From assembly GCA_014529385.2 (NCBI GenBank), contig CM043945.1:143166741-143230740 (forward strand): a DNA stretch of 64,000 bases, given 5' to 3'. Each line of letters begins with the position of its first letter. Position 1 is the stretch's first letter. Below the pieces are notes generated by a model, which did not search any database, was not told the origin of the DNA, and was given only the letters and a program-made list of their open reading frames with translations. This document shows positions 19,050 to 31,695 of this stretch, piece after piece. The translations under genes and the position numbers were made by a program. Source of the stretch: Adiantum capillus-veneris (Eukaryota; Streptophyta; Polypodiopsida; Polypodiales; Pteridaceae).

Positions 19050-20270
19050 TTAGTCTTCATTTAAGTCCACATACATGTCAATTTCATCATCGCTTGCAAC
19101 AAAATCTAACGCATCATCCTCTTGTTCTTCATCCACATCCATAAAATTTTCATCATAGCCTTCATTCTGACTTTCCTGTGAATCAAAGGGATCTGTATCA
19201 CCTCTTCTTTTGAATAACTTGATTCTTTTTCCTACGATGGGAATCTTCATTTCTGTCCCGTCCAACTCATGCAAGGTATAAGCTGCATTCCCATGTACAT
19301 GTTGAACCACATAAGGACCAAACCATCTCTTTGAAAGATTTCCTATTGCTGAATGCTTGTTTTCAAGAATATTGTCATACACCAACACCCAATCACCTTC
19401 CTCGATAGCTTTAGTTCTAAGCCTATGCCTCTTATCAAATCTGTCCTTATTCTTTAACCTTGCATCTTTCAATCGTGCTATTGCAATCTCATATCTTGGG
19501 GCCTTCTTTATAATTGTTGTATGCACAAAGCAAGAAGGTCTTCCCTACTCATTCCATCTTCCCAAGGCAATACATTCCATGTGGAATTACATCCTCAATT
19601 GGCATTATAAGTTTCTGACCATACATCAACTCAAAAGGCATATAACCAGTAATTGAGCTACGAGTTGTATGATCAGCCCATAAAGCATAAGGCAATAACC
19701 TAGGCCACTCTCCCATTTTACCTTTGTAGACCTTAGCCAAAGCTTTAATGATAGGAGAATGCCCACGCTCTCATTTACCATTTCCCTCAGGATTATATAC
19801 AATAGTGAGAGCAAGTTTAATGCCCAACCTAGAGAAAAACTTCCTTGCTTTGTCAGCATCCAACTCACCCTTGTTCGTTGTTATTTTCCCAGCACAACCA
19901 TAACGGCTAATTACATCATCCAAGAGGAACTTACATACCCTTTCTGTGCTTTTTGTTCTTAGAGCACGACCTTCAACTTGGTTGGTTAAATCTTCCCGTG
20001 CAAGCACTATGTATCTCATTTGCCATAAGCCCAATGGCATTGTAACCAGATCTACTACCCACTTATAATGCATGGCCAATGGGTAAGTAGGGTGCAACCC
20101 ATCACAATGATGTACATTTGAATACATTTCACAGGTTTCACAAGACTCCACAAAGTGAGATACATCTTTATACATACCTTTCCACCAATACATCTCTTTC
20201 ATTTTAGTAAAGTTGGCCCATACGCCTCTATGTCCAGCATAAAGACTCTCATGAGACTTTTTCATAAGCT
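19050..20270 (-). pseudogene. Gypsy-2 integrase
   Basis: The zinc-binding domain reads HRGVWANFTKMKEMYWWKGM with ESCETCEMYSN (20100-20265). The core is worn: VDLVTMPLG where WxxDxIG is expected, TTNKGELDA for SDNGTEF, and YNPEGNGK for the Q-x-NG-x-E region. The C-terminal domain (19050-19526) is long and acidic: KRHRLRTKAIEEGDWVLVYD, KRWFGPYVVQ, then a Asp/Glu-rich end. Several catalytic positions are replaced, and stops separate the three pieces. Confidence 0.8.
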
Positions 20271-20474
20271 TATTTTACCATTCACGACTCTCAACGGCAT
20301 TCCATTTCTTTGTTTCAGATGCTTCCATAAGTACCCATCTTTCAAAAAGTATCCATAGGCCTTTCTCTGTATTCTTTTGAACTCTTGGTCAGACCACCCT
20401 TCTTGCCTTGTCAAAGTTCTCAGATAGCGTCCAATGAGCAACCAGTCACCTTGATATAGGTCCTCTATAAAAGA

Positions 20475-22104
20475 CTAAAGTGCATTTGACATGCAAACAT
20501 GATCACCCTTGGCATGAGAGATACTATAGAATTGTGTTCCTACATCATCGCCCTCGACAATCCTGTCTTCTTCTTTTTCATACCTTGCTCTTGAAAGCAT
20601 ATCCACAACTGGATTATATTTCCTTGCAATATGCTTAAATTTTGGATTCAAGGACTTTATGTAGGCAATCCATTCAACATAGCAATGTCGGGAGTTGAGC
20701 AACTTGTGATCATTCCAAGAAGGGGTAGACAATCAGTTTGCACAATTACATTTGCTCCTATTAAATACTCTTTGTCACATCTCAATGCTGTGACTACTCC
20801 CCATAACTCTCTTTTTACATGTGGATAGGTGCGTTGATGAGCACTTAGGACTTTGTTCCAAATCTCACCATATATTGCTTGCCCTCATCATCTTGCCCAA
20901 TCCCCCATCCAATTCCTGTGGGGCTAGTATCCACTGTCTACATATCTTCCACATTCATAGTTTGCTTTCCTCAAAGTTGGAGACATAAGCAACAACTTTT
21001 TTAATTTTCTCATGGCATGGATATGCATTTCTTCCCATTGAAACTTTTGGTTCTTTCTCAAAAGTTGATACAAAGGTTCTGCCACATGCGCATAATGTGG
21101 AATCCAGATAACATAGAACACACATGCACCCAAGAACCTTCGAACCTTAGTTACATCAATACATGTCTCTTTCATTCTTTGAATCACATCAATCTTTGTT
21201 GGAAAGACTTCTACCATATGGCCTGCACATATGTCCCAACAATAAGAACTTTGTTCACACCAAACACTAATTTTTGCCCAGACAAGGTAAGGTTCACTTC
21301 TTCCAACCTTGACAAGATCTCATCACAATCATTGATATGATTTTCCACATACTTTCGGAACCCCCTTGAGTCTAGAGCCACATCTATATCTCTTACATCA
21401 CATCCTTTGATTGGCACATCATCAAGGAAAGACATTGTAGTTTACGGTATGAAGTCACGTAGGACTTTGTTCATACCATTCATCATATGTGCAATTGAAT
21501 TAGTTGCTCCTTGAGGTAAGGCACATCCTTACCACAGGTGCTCTCATAGTATTCAAGTCCCTGCTTTCCATATCTAGTTGGAATTGATCATACCCTGAGT
21601 ACAGATCCCCCATAGAATATATTGCCCTTCCTGCAAATGTCTCTGCAAACTCATCTACTATTGGCCATGTACCCACATTTATAATTGTAACCTTATTGAC
21701 AGGTTGCATATCCTAGGTAAAGCGTAAATAACCATTTTTCTTCGGAACTGTGAACCACCTGTTTGAATATGGAGCACAAGAAGGCTCCAAAATACCCATC
21801 TTGATCTTTTCATTAAGCAACTCAATGAGTTTGGCAAATGGGCCTTTGGAACCGGAATATGCCTCAAGTTCCAAGGTACACGAGGGATAGTGAAGATCAC
21901 CATAGGAGAAACAATGGATGGATCAACACACCCTATCTCATGCGGCTGCAATGCAAAAGCCTTTCCATGTTTGGAAAGCATTTCTTCAAAGCATACTCTT
22001 TCAACATATGTCAAACTGTCCTTGCAACCAATATTTAACTTCTTCAAAGTATCATGTGTAAACTTATGTCTAATCTTGCTCAGCTCACAAAGACTAGGTT
22101 GCAA
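20475..22104 (-). pseudogene. Gypsy-2 reverse transcriptase and RNase H
   Basis: RT N-terminus at 21679-22104 (IVSPMVIFTIPRVPWNLRHI), palm at 21500-21709 (IYSMGDLYSGYDQFQLDMES), catalytic FLDDVPIKG at 21410-21432, connection at 20924-21217 (VRRFLGACVFYVIWIPHYAH, AEPLYQLL) and RNase H end at 20475-20732 (NPKFKHIARKYNPVVDMLSR). At least five frame interruptions. It is different in sequence from the RT of Gypsy-1 and of the 16.5-18.6 kb fragment. Confidence 0.8.
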
Positions 22105-22532
22105 AGCAGCTTGATCATCTTATCCGTACAAACTTTTGGTAGAGGTAATGCCATTGGTTTCACTTTCTTTGCCACAGACTTGTACTTGGTCTCCACTCGT
22201 ACATCAACACCTTGAGCATTTTTGAAATCCTTAATGACATTGTACATTTCTATTGAGCATACTTTCACAACCTCAATTCCCATATGCAAATTGCAATCCA
22301 CTGAAGACTCCAAGTCTTGCATAGTATCCACAAACAAACACTCATCAAACACACCTGCAATGCATTCATCATATTCTATCAAACCATTCATCTTCAAACC
22401 TCTTTGTACACTATTTACATGTTCTCGTTCACCCCGCTTTAAGTACTCACACTTTGTAAAAGCAATAGATCCATAGTCTATTAATCTTACAAAACCTGAA
22501 CTTTTCTCTTCTTATACCACTACAATCCTGCT

Positions 22533-23009
22533 CTACAATGGTACATGGCCAAAACCCCTCATATCCCTATAGTCCTTGAATTCTTTGTTTGTCTTTGGCA
22601 AGGGTTGCTCTCTAAGACTTTCACGATTCCTTTCATGGTCCACACAAACAGTAAGGAATTGTACTGCACGCTTCCCATCCTTGCTCCTTATCCTTGCATA
22701 AGATGGCCTATCACCCATCACCTTGGTTTCCATGCAAGTAGTAGTGATATATGGCTGCCCAAGGATAAGAGGGTATGTAGACATCTCCTACACAGAGAAA
22801 TTATGGTCATCGTTCACATCCCCTATAGTCACCTTTACATTTGGACAAGCTCCGTACAGCTCCCCTGATGAATCGTTTGCTGCACAAATCATCCATCCAT
22901 GATTTATATCAATTGGCCATTTTCCTTTTTGATAAAGACTCTTTGACATGAGGTTAATTTCTGACCCATGATCTATCAATGCAATGTATGGATCTTCTAA
23001 GTCTCCCAC
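22533..23009 (-). pseudogene. Gypsy-2 retropepsin
   Basis: YIALIDHGSEINLMS carries the catalytic Asp in a D-H-G-S context (normally D-[ST]-G-[AS]). The fold continues to YPLILGQPYI, the conserved C-terminal strand. A TAG at 22788-22790 splits the two parts in the same frame and sits where Gln is expected, so CAG to TAG is likely. Confidence 0.75.
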
Positions 23010-23184
23010 TTTTACCAGGGTCTCAGTAGTTGCTCTTGCCCCAGTGGCTCTTCAAGTAGTAACTCTTGTGAGTGGTTTTGACTTCATCTTCATCATCCAA
23101 GAAGCGAACGTGTTTTACTCCTCCCCCAGACTTGTAGCATCCAACAATAGTTTCATCACCTTGCTCGCCATAGACTTGTACACC

Positions 23185-24831
23185 CTATGCATTTAAAGTC
23201 TCTTCTTCACCTTGTACATGGATAAATTCAGTAAAATAATGCCGCTTCCTCTTTATGATATCAATTATTTCTTCATGAAACTCCCTCTTTGCTATTCCAA
23301 GGACCTCACCCAAGGTAAATTCCACCTTATTGTTCAAAATCCTCTCTTCCAAAACCTTTTTGAATTCAGTTACTACCTCTATATCAGATTGGAGTTTATA
23401 GGCCAGACACTTTGATTTAGCTTTTGTTGCATCCTTCTTCTTTTCTTTAGAGGCTTCTTGCATAGGCACTTCGGGGACAGGCATCTGTTGCAAGGAAGGT
23501 GATCTAGGAGGCACTGTGTCATTTCTGCCTCCACTCTTCATCGCCCATTTTGAAGGCCCTTCATCCCCATTCTCACGCCTACATTTCTCTTCAACAATGG
23601 CCTCATTGGCTTGACATTTGGCAATGTATGCATGCATTGACAAAGAATCTACAGGGTTGTTCCAACCTGTTTCTAGTCGAATGCAGTCTCCAACTTCATA
23701 TAAAACCTCTGTAGTCATTTTACCCTTCATAGAAAACTCTATAGCACATGGCCATGGCTCTCCAATACCATTATATTTATCTTCTCCAACCTTGATTGAT
23801 CCTTTTTTCTTAATAGGATCCACCTTCAACCCATAGGCGTCTGCCTCAACCATTGAGATGGCATGGCTAGTAGCCATGTCCTCAACTATTTTCTTCATCC
23901 TGCCTTTTCCAAAGTTTGTCCCCAAGAGCTTACCAATTTCACTTAAGTGAATTTTACCATCTTTAAAGAAAACAAGCTCCTTCATTAAGGAATCTTTGAA
24001 ACTTTCACAATCCCTCCTTGCATGGTCAGTACTATCACACCATATGCATCTATTTACAAAGCCTTCTCTAGTTTGAGGTCGTTGCCCTTTCTCTTCTAGC
24101 CTTGTAAGCTTTAACGTTAGCTCTTGCATTCCTTTAACAATATCATCAAGGATAGATTTGTCACTCTTTGGAACCACAATCACAGGCTTTATAGGACTCT
24201 CGGGAACACTTGGGGATTGACTAGGGTTAACTATCATCTTGTCTCTCCGTCATTGTCGCTTGGCTAGCAGTGAAATTGCATCTTCAACTTTATTCTAGTC
24301 AGTCTTTAAGCCTTGTTCCACATCCTTATCCTCAAGTAGTAACTCTAACTTCTCCTGAATCTCATTACCTATTGCCTACAAAAATAGCTTTGTCTTCTCT
24401 GAGTTTAGGGTAGCCTTCTCAGTCCTTGAAAGTTGATCATAGCGGTGTTCAAATTCCCTTAGCAGTCCGGTAGGTGAAAGTCCCTCTTTTGAACGAACTA
24501 CCCACTCTAAAAAAGTCCTCTTTGTTATCCTTTCGGAGTCCTCCATGAAATATTCTTGTTTTAAGGCTAACTTGAATGCTTCCCATGTTGCCTAATGCTC
24601 ATTTCTAATTCCCCTTACATGGTCTCTGATCTCAGGAACCACAACTAGCTCAAAACTTTGTACCATCTTTGCTTCGGGCACTCGATGAAGCTCCATCTCC
24701 TTTACATATCCACAAAAATGCTTTGTTACATCTTTACCTTTAAATTGGTCCATTTTATTCACCACAGTTTGAAGCGCTTTGGTTGATGAAAGCTTCCTTC
24801 TTTCTGCAGCTTGCTGCTGGTGCATAAACAC
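23185..24831 (-). pseudogene. Gypsy-2 Gag
   Basis: The 350-codon ORF 23185-24237 holds a CCHC zinc knuckle, C64-I-W-C-D-S-T-D-H-A-R-R-D-C77, after a Pro/Ser-rich start. A Lys-rich linker and a helix rich in Val/Glu follow, leading to the protease. The Gag core is split between 24240-24590 and 24592-24831 (QTVVNKMDQFKGKDVTKHF, MVQSFELVVVPEIRDHV). Stops and frameshifts divide the pieces. Confidence 0.7.
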
Positions 24832-24960
24832 CGCAAAATCTTGAACATTTGCATTGTGACTAGATCAAACCAAACCCCCTGATGCTCTTGTTGCTCCATA
24901 GATTTAAACCTTTGTTTTGAGACCTTCAACAAAGCTTTTGAACTCTCACCCTAGCCTACT

Positions 24961-24977
24961 TCACGGCAGGTTCACCA
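24961..24977 (-). promoter_or_regulatory. Gypsy-2 primer binding site, tRNA uncertain
   Basis: Minus strand TGGTGAACCTGCCGTGA, starting with the expected TGG five to seven bases from the LTR. It agrees with the tRNA-Asp-type PBS at 10 of 17 positions, so it may be a worn tRNA-Asp site. I cannot name another tRNA with confidence. Confidence 0.5.
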
Positions 24978-24984
24978 AAAAATG

Positions 24985-26088
24985 TGTCAAGAAGTGCGCG
25001 ACTAGGAAAGCGTCGGGCCTCTGATTGTGAGGATTCGTAGCAAAATCAAGCAAGGAGTCGATGATGTGAAGCCAAAAACACACTCAAATAGAACAAAACT
25101 CTAGTCATGAAAGCTCCACTTTCAACAAGAACCAACACTAACTCAAAACTCTTGTGTCTGTGAAGATTAGGTGTAGCCTTGCTCCCAATTGCTCAAAACT
25201 AACTCTAGTCATGAAAGCTCCACTTTCAACAAGAACCAACACTAACTCAAAACTCTTGTGTCTGTGAAGATTAGGTGTAGCCTTGCTCATTCGACCTGTT
25301 AAAAACCCTAAAATGACGCTTTGATTTCTCGTTGTGACCATTTCATAGAAGCTTCAAAACTTCATTGGAGAAGCCCAAGTAGTTATTTGAGGATGGGAAA
25401 CCCTAATTGGAGGCCTCATAGCCTCGAACATGTAGTGAAAGCAGCATCGGACTGCACTAGCACCGTGTCTTGGAATGGCTGTATCTCCTTGATTATATGC
25501 CCAAATGAGCTCATTCTTGGCTCTAAAGATTCCCTCTCAGCTTGATCAACGATGGCACTATCGTTGATGTGGCATTCTGAGTCATTTTTGGCTAATTTGA
25601 CCATTTTATGGCCATTACTAGCCCTTTTTTGCCCAAAAATACCCCTTTTTGTTCGTAAAATGCCCAAACGAATTGGGAAAAATCCTTAAATTTGTGGAAA
25701 AATCAATTGGCCTCAAATTTCATGTTGAACCTCATTTATCCACTTGGTAAGCACTTCGGGCACGTCTTTTATGCTCGTGCATAAAACCTGCTATTTTTGG
25801 CTAAGATCGTATGCATTGAACTTTTTTAGGCAAAACGAGCGTGCCTCTTCGAAACATTTGACATATGTACATTCCTAAAGAAAATTAGGTATGGTTTAAT
25901 GTGGTAAAACATGCAACCGTGACGTGTCCCTGGCCTCGTCTGCTCTTCAAGGTATGTACACGCCTGCAACCATGGCATCCGTTTTCGCATATATCACACT
26001 ATGTACATTGTAGCATTTGGTCCCACACATCAAAAACTTTAAGATTGAGGTAGATATTTTTATTTTCATATTATGCACATGCCACGGC
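24985..26088 (-). repeat. Gypsy-2 5' LTR with internal duplication
   Basis: Full-length repeat of about 1.1 kb. It contains a direct duplication with a 104-bp offset (CTAGTCATGAAAGCTCCACT at 25101 and 25205). The right end has lost its CA terminus (CCACGGCT against CCACGGCA in the other LTR). Confidence 0.75.
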
Positions 26089-26157
26089 TCTGATGTAGCT
26101 ACTATAAAATTTCTTTTATTGTGCCCATGTTGTATACGTGCATTTGCATGTGTAGTG

Positions 26158-26349
26158 TGAAGGAGTACGAGCGGAAGTGCGACGCGAGAGAGAGTGCGAG
26201 AAGAAGAGCACGATGATATGGTGAACTCGCTCTACTGTAATGTGTAGAGCATAGTGAGTTCTTATTAGGTTTTTACAAAAGAATATGTGTACATACCTGG
26301 CGGCCCGCCCACTTACCTGGGCGACCACATTGGGCTTTATACCCCAACA
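26158..26349 (-). repeat. Copia-1 3' LTR
   Basis: 192 bp, on the plus strand TGAAGGAGTACG...ATACCCCAACA. It is the same length as its partner, with differences confined to the first 70 bases. The adjacent polypurine tract is minus AAGTGGGAGGT (26350-26360). Confidence 0.96.
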
Positions 26350-26438
26350 ACCTCCCACTTAGAGTCCAATGTGGTACTTTAAGTGTGAGAGAAGCTACTA
26401 TACAAGCTAATGTACAAGAGATGTAGAGAAGTGATGTA

Positions 26439-29400
26439 CTACCCTACACCTAACTGCTTGCAAAAATGCGCAAAGCTCTCTGAGGGAAGTCCTTTTGTAA
26501 GTAGATCAGCAGGATTTTCTGTGGTGTGAACTTTGACAAGCTGAAGTTGCTTATCCTCGAGCATTTCCCTGATGAAATGATACTTCACATCCACATGCTT
26601 TGTCTTTGAGTGATAAATTGGATTGCGAGCCAATTGTATAGCACTTTGACTATCACAATATAACACAGGCACCTCTTCTTTGATTCCCAAATCTGTTACT
26701 AGTCGATTAAGCCAAATTGATTCTTTGCATGCCTCTGATGCTGCAACATATTCAGCCTCTGTAGTAGACTGAGTAACACAATCTTGTAATCTAGAACGCC
26801 ATGATACTGCTCCACCAGCCAATGTAAAGACATACCCTGACGTAGACCTTTGGTTGTCTAAGTCACCTGCATAATCTGAGTCTGTAAAACCCTTTACACT
26901 TAGCTCCTGACTCCCATAGCATATACGCATACTCTTTGTAGCTTTCAGGTATCTCAATATTCCTTTCACTGCCTCCCAATGTTTCTTGCCTGGGTTTGAC
27001 ATGTATCGACTTACTACTCCCACTGCAAATGCAATGTCTGGGCGAGTAGCAATCATTGCATACATCAAACTAGCCACTGCAGACGCATATGGAATCTTAT
27101 CCATTTCAGCCCGTTCTTCCTCAGACACAGGACAATCTTGTTTGCTAAGTTTCACATATGGTGGCAATGGAACACTCAGTGTCTTTCCCTTCTCCATATT
27201 GAAACGTTGCAAAACCTTGTCAATATACTCTGTTTGAGATAACCAAATCAACTTCTTTGATTTGTCTCTCTCAATGCGCATACCAAGTATATGACTTGCC
27301 TCACCCATGTCTTTCATGTCAAACGATTTTGCCATCTTTGACTTCAAAGCTGAAATTTCTTCCAAGTGCTTGCCAGAAATCAACATGTCATCCACATACA
27401 AAATAAGGATCAGCCAACTGCCATCCTTAGCCTTCTTTGTATATAGACAGTGATTGAACTCACTACGTTTGTAGCCTTGAGAAAGCATAAACTTGTGGAA
27501 TTTATGGTACCATGCCCTCGGTGATTGTTTTAAGCCATAAAGACTCTTTAACAACTGGCATACCCAATCTTCCTTGCCTTTCTCAACAAACCCTTCTGGC
27601 TGTTGCATGTAAATTTCCACATCTAAATCACCATGCAAGAACGCTGTCTTGACATCCATTTGGTGCAACACCAAATCTAATATGGCAACCAATGCAAGAA
27701 AGCATCTCAATGTAGTCATCTTGACCACCAGAGAGAAGACTTCATCAAAGTCAATGCCTTGTTCTTGCTTAAAGCCCTTGGCAACAAGCCTTGCTTTGTA
27801 CTTTGGCTGACTATCATGAGCGGTGATCTTATACCTGTAAACCCATTTACAAGGTAGAGCCTTTTTGCCCTGTGGTAATTTAACTAGCTTCCATGTCTTG
27901 TTTTTATGCAGAGCTGTCATCTGTGACTGCATGGCCAATTGCCAATTCCCGGAGTCCTTCATTTGCACTGCTTCCTTGTAACATGAAGGCTCATTGCAAT
28001 CAGTCAACATGACATAGTTCATAGATGGAACAAACCTATCAGGAGGTCGCGTGACACGTCCAGATCTACGCACTATAGGTGGCTCAGGCTCAGCCACAGC
28101 CTGTGGTTCCATCCTATCCTGTCCTTGCTCCTCTTGAGCCCTGACATTTTGTCTTGCACGTGGAGGTCCATCTTCTTGGAAGACAACTCTTCTAATCTCC
28201 TCAACCCTGTCTGGTTTAGAATGATATTTGGATTCATTAAAGTGAACATCATTGCTGCAGACAACCTTTCTGGATTCGGGATCCCAAAGTCTGTACCCCA
28301 TCTCACCAGAATTACCATAGCCTAGAAAGATGCACTTTCTACTCTTTGGCTCAAGTTTGTTCCTAAATTCCTTTGGAACGTGAGTATATGCCTCGCAGCC
28401 AAAGACTCTGAGATGCTTGTATGAGGGCATTTTGCCTGACCATACCATCTCTGGCACTGAATCCTTCTGCAAAACCTTGCTAGGAGATCTATTTACAAGA
28501 TGAACAGCTGTTGATACAGCTTCAGCCCAAAACCCATTTGGCAGCTGTGCATTAGACAACATACTTCTGACCTTCTCTCGTATGGTCCTATTCATCCTCT
28601 CAGCAACACCATTTTGAGGAGGATTGTAAGGAGCAGTAAGTTCACGTTTTATACCTTTTGACTCACAAAATTCTTGAAAGGCCTTTGAAACATACTCTCC
28701 ACCATTGTCAGTGCGTAAGCATTTAAGCTTCTTGCCACTCTGATTCTCCACAAGTGTCACAAACATTTTGAAAACACTAAACGCTTCATCCTTGTGCTTG
28801 AGAAAGTAAACCCATACTTTCCTCGAGTAATCATCTATAAATGTCATAAAGTAAGAAGCTCCCCCTAGAGATAGGTTAGGCATAGGTCCACACAAATCAC
28901 TATGAACAAGTGCCAACTGTGTATCTCTTCTACTGCTTCTATGCTTATGTGGCTACTGTGTTTGCTTACCATACAGACAATGTTCACAGAATTCAAAATC
29001 ATTAAATGAAAAGCCAGGCAAATAACCAGAACGAGACAAGATTTCCATTCCCTTCTTGGACATATGTCCTAACCGGCTATGCCACAAACAAACGTTCGGC
29101 TGCTCGGTTACATTGATTACATTTTTAGAGACATTTGATACATAAATCATGTAAAGTCCTCCAGACTTTACTCCATGTTCTACTGTCATAGAACCCTTGG
29201 ATATCTTCCACATGTTCTGTCCAAAAGTGGTGACGTAGCCAGCATCATCAAGTAAACCTGTGCTGATCAAGCTCTTTGTAATTGCGGGAACATGTCTCAC
29301 ATTCTTCAGCGTGAAAGAAGAGCCATTCTGAAACTTCAATTGAACATCTCCAACACCTAAGATCTCACATGTCTGCCCATTGCCTAGCCGAACATGATCT

Positions 29401-30419
29401 TTAGTGGTCACATAAGAGGTAAACCACTCCTTGTTTGGAGACACATGAAGTGATTCCCCTGAGTCTATAATCCAGTCACTCAGTGCATTTCCATCAGATG
29501 CTGTAAGAAGAGCTGAGTCCATTGTATTCTTCAAGAAGTAGATGTCTCCTGACACTAGACTGTCATCCACTGCAACAGTGTTTGTCACATTTATTTCTTG
29601 AATCTTCACTGAGGACTTGTTCTTCTCACCATGGTCTTCAGCTTTCTCTTTGCCTTTTTCTGCTTTCCATTCTCTGCAGTCTCTTTTCATGTGACCCTTC
29701 TTGCCACAATGGTAGCATTCTATGTCACTCTTGCCTTTAGCACTGCGGGACTTGCTACGAGACTGATTCCTCTTTCCACCTTTGTACTTTTCTTTGGTCC
29801 TTCCCCTGACAACTAAGGCTGTTCCTTTGCCTTTGTCCATTGTCTTTCTATTGGTTTCTTCAGTAAGCAGACTTCCTTCTACACCTGCTATGTTCAAACC
29901 ATCTGGAGGTGCAGAATTACTCAAAGCTGTGCGAAAAGTGTCCCAACTTTCCGGCAATGTGATCAACAGGAACATAGCTCTAACAGGTTCATCAAACTTG
30001 ACACCTTGAGCTGACAACTGACTGTAGATTGTGTTGGATTCATTCAGATGATTGGACATAGGTGTCCCTTCTTTCATCTTCAAGTCAACAAGCTTCTTAA
30101 GCCAGTATACTTGTGAAGCTGCACTCTGCTTCTCATAAAGATCACTCAGCTTTAACCATGCTTGATAAGCCGACATCTCGTCTGCTACATTGAAGTAAAC
30201 GCTTTCTGCCAAAGTCAGCATAATGGTAGAAAGTGCCAATTCATCCATTTCGCTCCATTCATCTTCGTCCATATCTTCTGGTTTTATCCCTTTGAGCTTT
30301 ATAGGTTTTATCTGCTTCTTTTGTACCAACACGTGCCAAATCTGCTTCTTCCACAATGGGAAATTGGTTCCATCCAACTTCTTGATATTGTAAAGAGCAG
30401 TGTCCTATGATCCAGCCAT
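26439..30419 (-). pseudogene. Copia-1 gag-pol polyprotein with two amber stops
   Basis: The ATG is at 30417-30419 (MAGS, then TAG at 30405-30407); the same frame stays open to 26439 apart from TAG at 28953-28955. Domains in order: UBN2-type Gag, CCHC knuckle CYHCGKKGHMKRDC (residues 235-248), protease WIIDSGESLHVSP (D319; DSGE where DSGA/C is usual), GAG-pre-integrase (LWHSRLGHMSKKGMEIL), integrase (HSDLCGPM, TFIDDYSRKVWVYFL, RTDNGGEY, PPQNGVAERMNR), RT (QMDVKTAFLHGDL, SLYGLKQSPRAW, YVDDMLISG) and RNase H (FTDSDYAGDLDNQRSTSGY, STTEAEYVA). The second stop lies between pre-integrase and integrase core, not at a Gag-Pol junction, so it is a mutation. The rest looks functional. Confidence 0.95.
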
Positions 30420-31489
30420 AGCTACGCTTCACAGTAGTTTACTTTCCTGGGAAAAATTCGACAGAGTTTCCCCTGTAAACTGACCTCTGAACCAATATCA
30501 ACCTGTCAAATGAACCAAGAAAGCTTCAGATTCTGCAGAAATTTTGGCAGAGTCTCCTTTGTAAAATGGCTCTGGTGTACTAAAAAACAGCTCAAAAAAC
30601 CACTCTCTCTGACACTGTAAGCTGTGGGTAAACCTGTCCTGCACCTGTACTGTCTCTGATCATCCTGTCACTGTCCTGTAAGCATAGACTGCGACAATGC
30701 CTCAACGGCAGTAAAGCAAAGATGCAATCCCAACTGTGTAACTCACAGTCAATACATCCTAGCTGCCTATCTAAGGGTGCTCGAGGGATCGCTCCAAGAC
30801 CTGTATCACCGAAAGGATCTCAACATTCGAGAATCCCCCAGCTCAATAAAACCTCACTCGACCCTCAACAAAGGCTACAATAAATCTGATAGTACATAGA
30901 CTTCCCACAAAGTCATACATCCACAAATTTCCCACTGTATGCTGTAATCGCTGCGGCGGTTGTTTGCTACGTGACTCACAACCAGCAAACCCTCAACAGA
31001 CATACATCATCTCTGACAATACATCCCATGTGGAAGTACCTGCAATGTCAGGATGAAATCTGGAATATCAAGCAGCAAACACAAGCTACCTGATGAACTA
31101 GTGGATGTCGCCTACAGTCTGTGTGTAGATGCGCCCGTGTCGTATGTGACACACCTCCAAGAACTGTGAGCCGTCCTTTGATGTGTAGATAGCCACAAAT
31201 CAACACTCTGGGAGTGTTGATATCCTCAGCACCTGCAGTCGTAGGCCGAAAACTCTAAATTTGCAGAGTCGGATCTGCACCCGCTGAGACCACGTAGTCG
31301 AAAATGGCCTGCGCAGACCTTTGTCGAAGCAGAACGGTGGCCGAGATGACCTCAGAATGAAATTCTAAGCACACCAAGCCCTTTGGGCTTCCCACAGGAT
31401 TTGAGGCCGTGTCTTCGCCTGTCGAATTTCACTCCAATCTGAGCTTGTGACTCTAGCCTCCTGCAGTGCTGCCCCAAGCCTCGATCTGA
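30420..31489 (-). other. Copia-1 leader
   Basis: About 1.07 kb between PBS and gag ATG without a convincing ORF. This is long for a copia leader and longer than the LTRs. It probably holds packaging signals. Confidence 0.6.
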
Positions 31490-31501
31490 GCTCTGATACC
31501 A
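31490..31501 (-). promoter_or_regulatory. Copia-1 primer binding site, initiator tRNA-Met
   Basis: Minus TGGTATCAGAGC, two bases after the LTR end. It is complementary to the 3' end of initiator tRNA-Met, the commonest primer of plant copia elements. Confidence 0.95.
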
Positions 31502-31503
31502 GT

Positions 31504-31695
31504 TGAAGGAGTACGAGCGAAAGTGCGACGCGAGAGAGAGAGCGAGAAGAAGAGCACGACGATATGGTGAACTCACTCTACTGTAATGTGTAGAGCATAG
31601 TGAGTTCTTATTAGGTTTTTACAAAAGAATATGTGTACATACCTGGCGGCCCGCCCACTTACCTGGGCGACCACATTGGGCTTTATACCCCAACA
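31504..31695 (-). repeat. Copia-1 5' LTR
   Basis: 192 bp, TG...CA, followed by TAGTG. On the minus strand it begins TGTTGGGGTATAAAGCCC, so a TATA-like box sits unusually close to the LTR start. Confidence 0.96.

Larger units (their letters stand above)
18639..26088 (-). mobile_element. Gypsy-2, decayed Ty3/gypsy element with both LTRs
   Basis: The same sequence (TGTCAAGAAGTG...GACTAGGAAAGCGT) begins both terminal repeats, and the far ends also match (CCTGCAACCATGGCATCC...ATTATGCAC...CCACGGC). Between them gag, protease, RT, RNase H and integrase follow in minus-strand order. The LTRs are unequal (344 against about 1104 bp), and no clean target duplication is seen (CCTAC left, TCTGA right). 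The element has many stops and is inactive. Confidence 0.85.

Noticed and set aside
24961-24977. GGTGAACCTGC in the Gypsy-2 PBS is identical to the 3' end of 18S rRNA
   Set aside because: Only 11 bases and no further rRNA match; position and TGG start fit a PBS.
28953-28955. Programmed readthrough stop in Copia-1
   Set aside because: It lies between pre-integrase and integrase core inside Pol, not at a Gag-Pol boundary.
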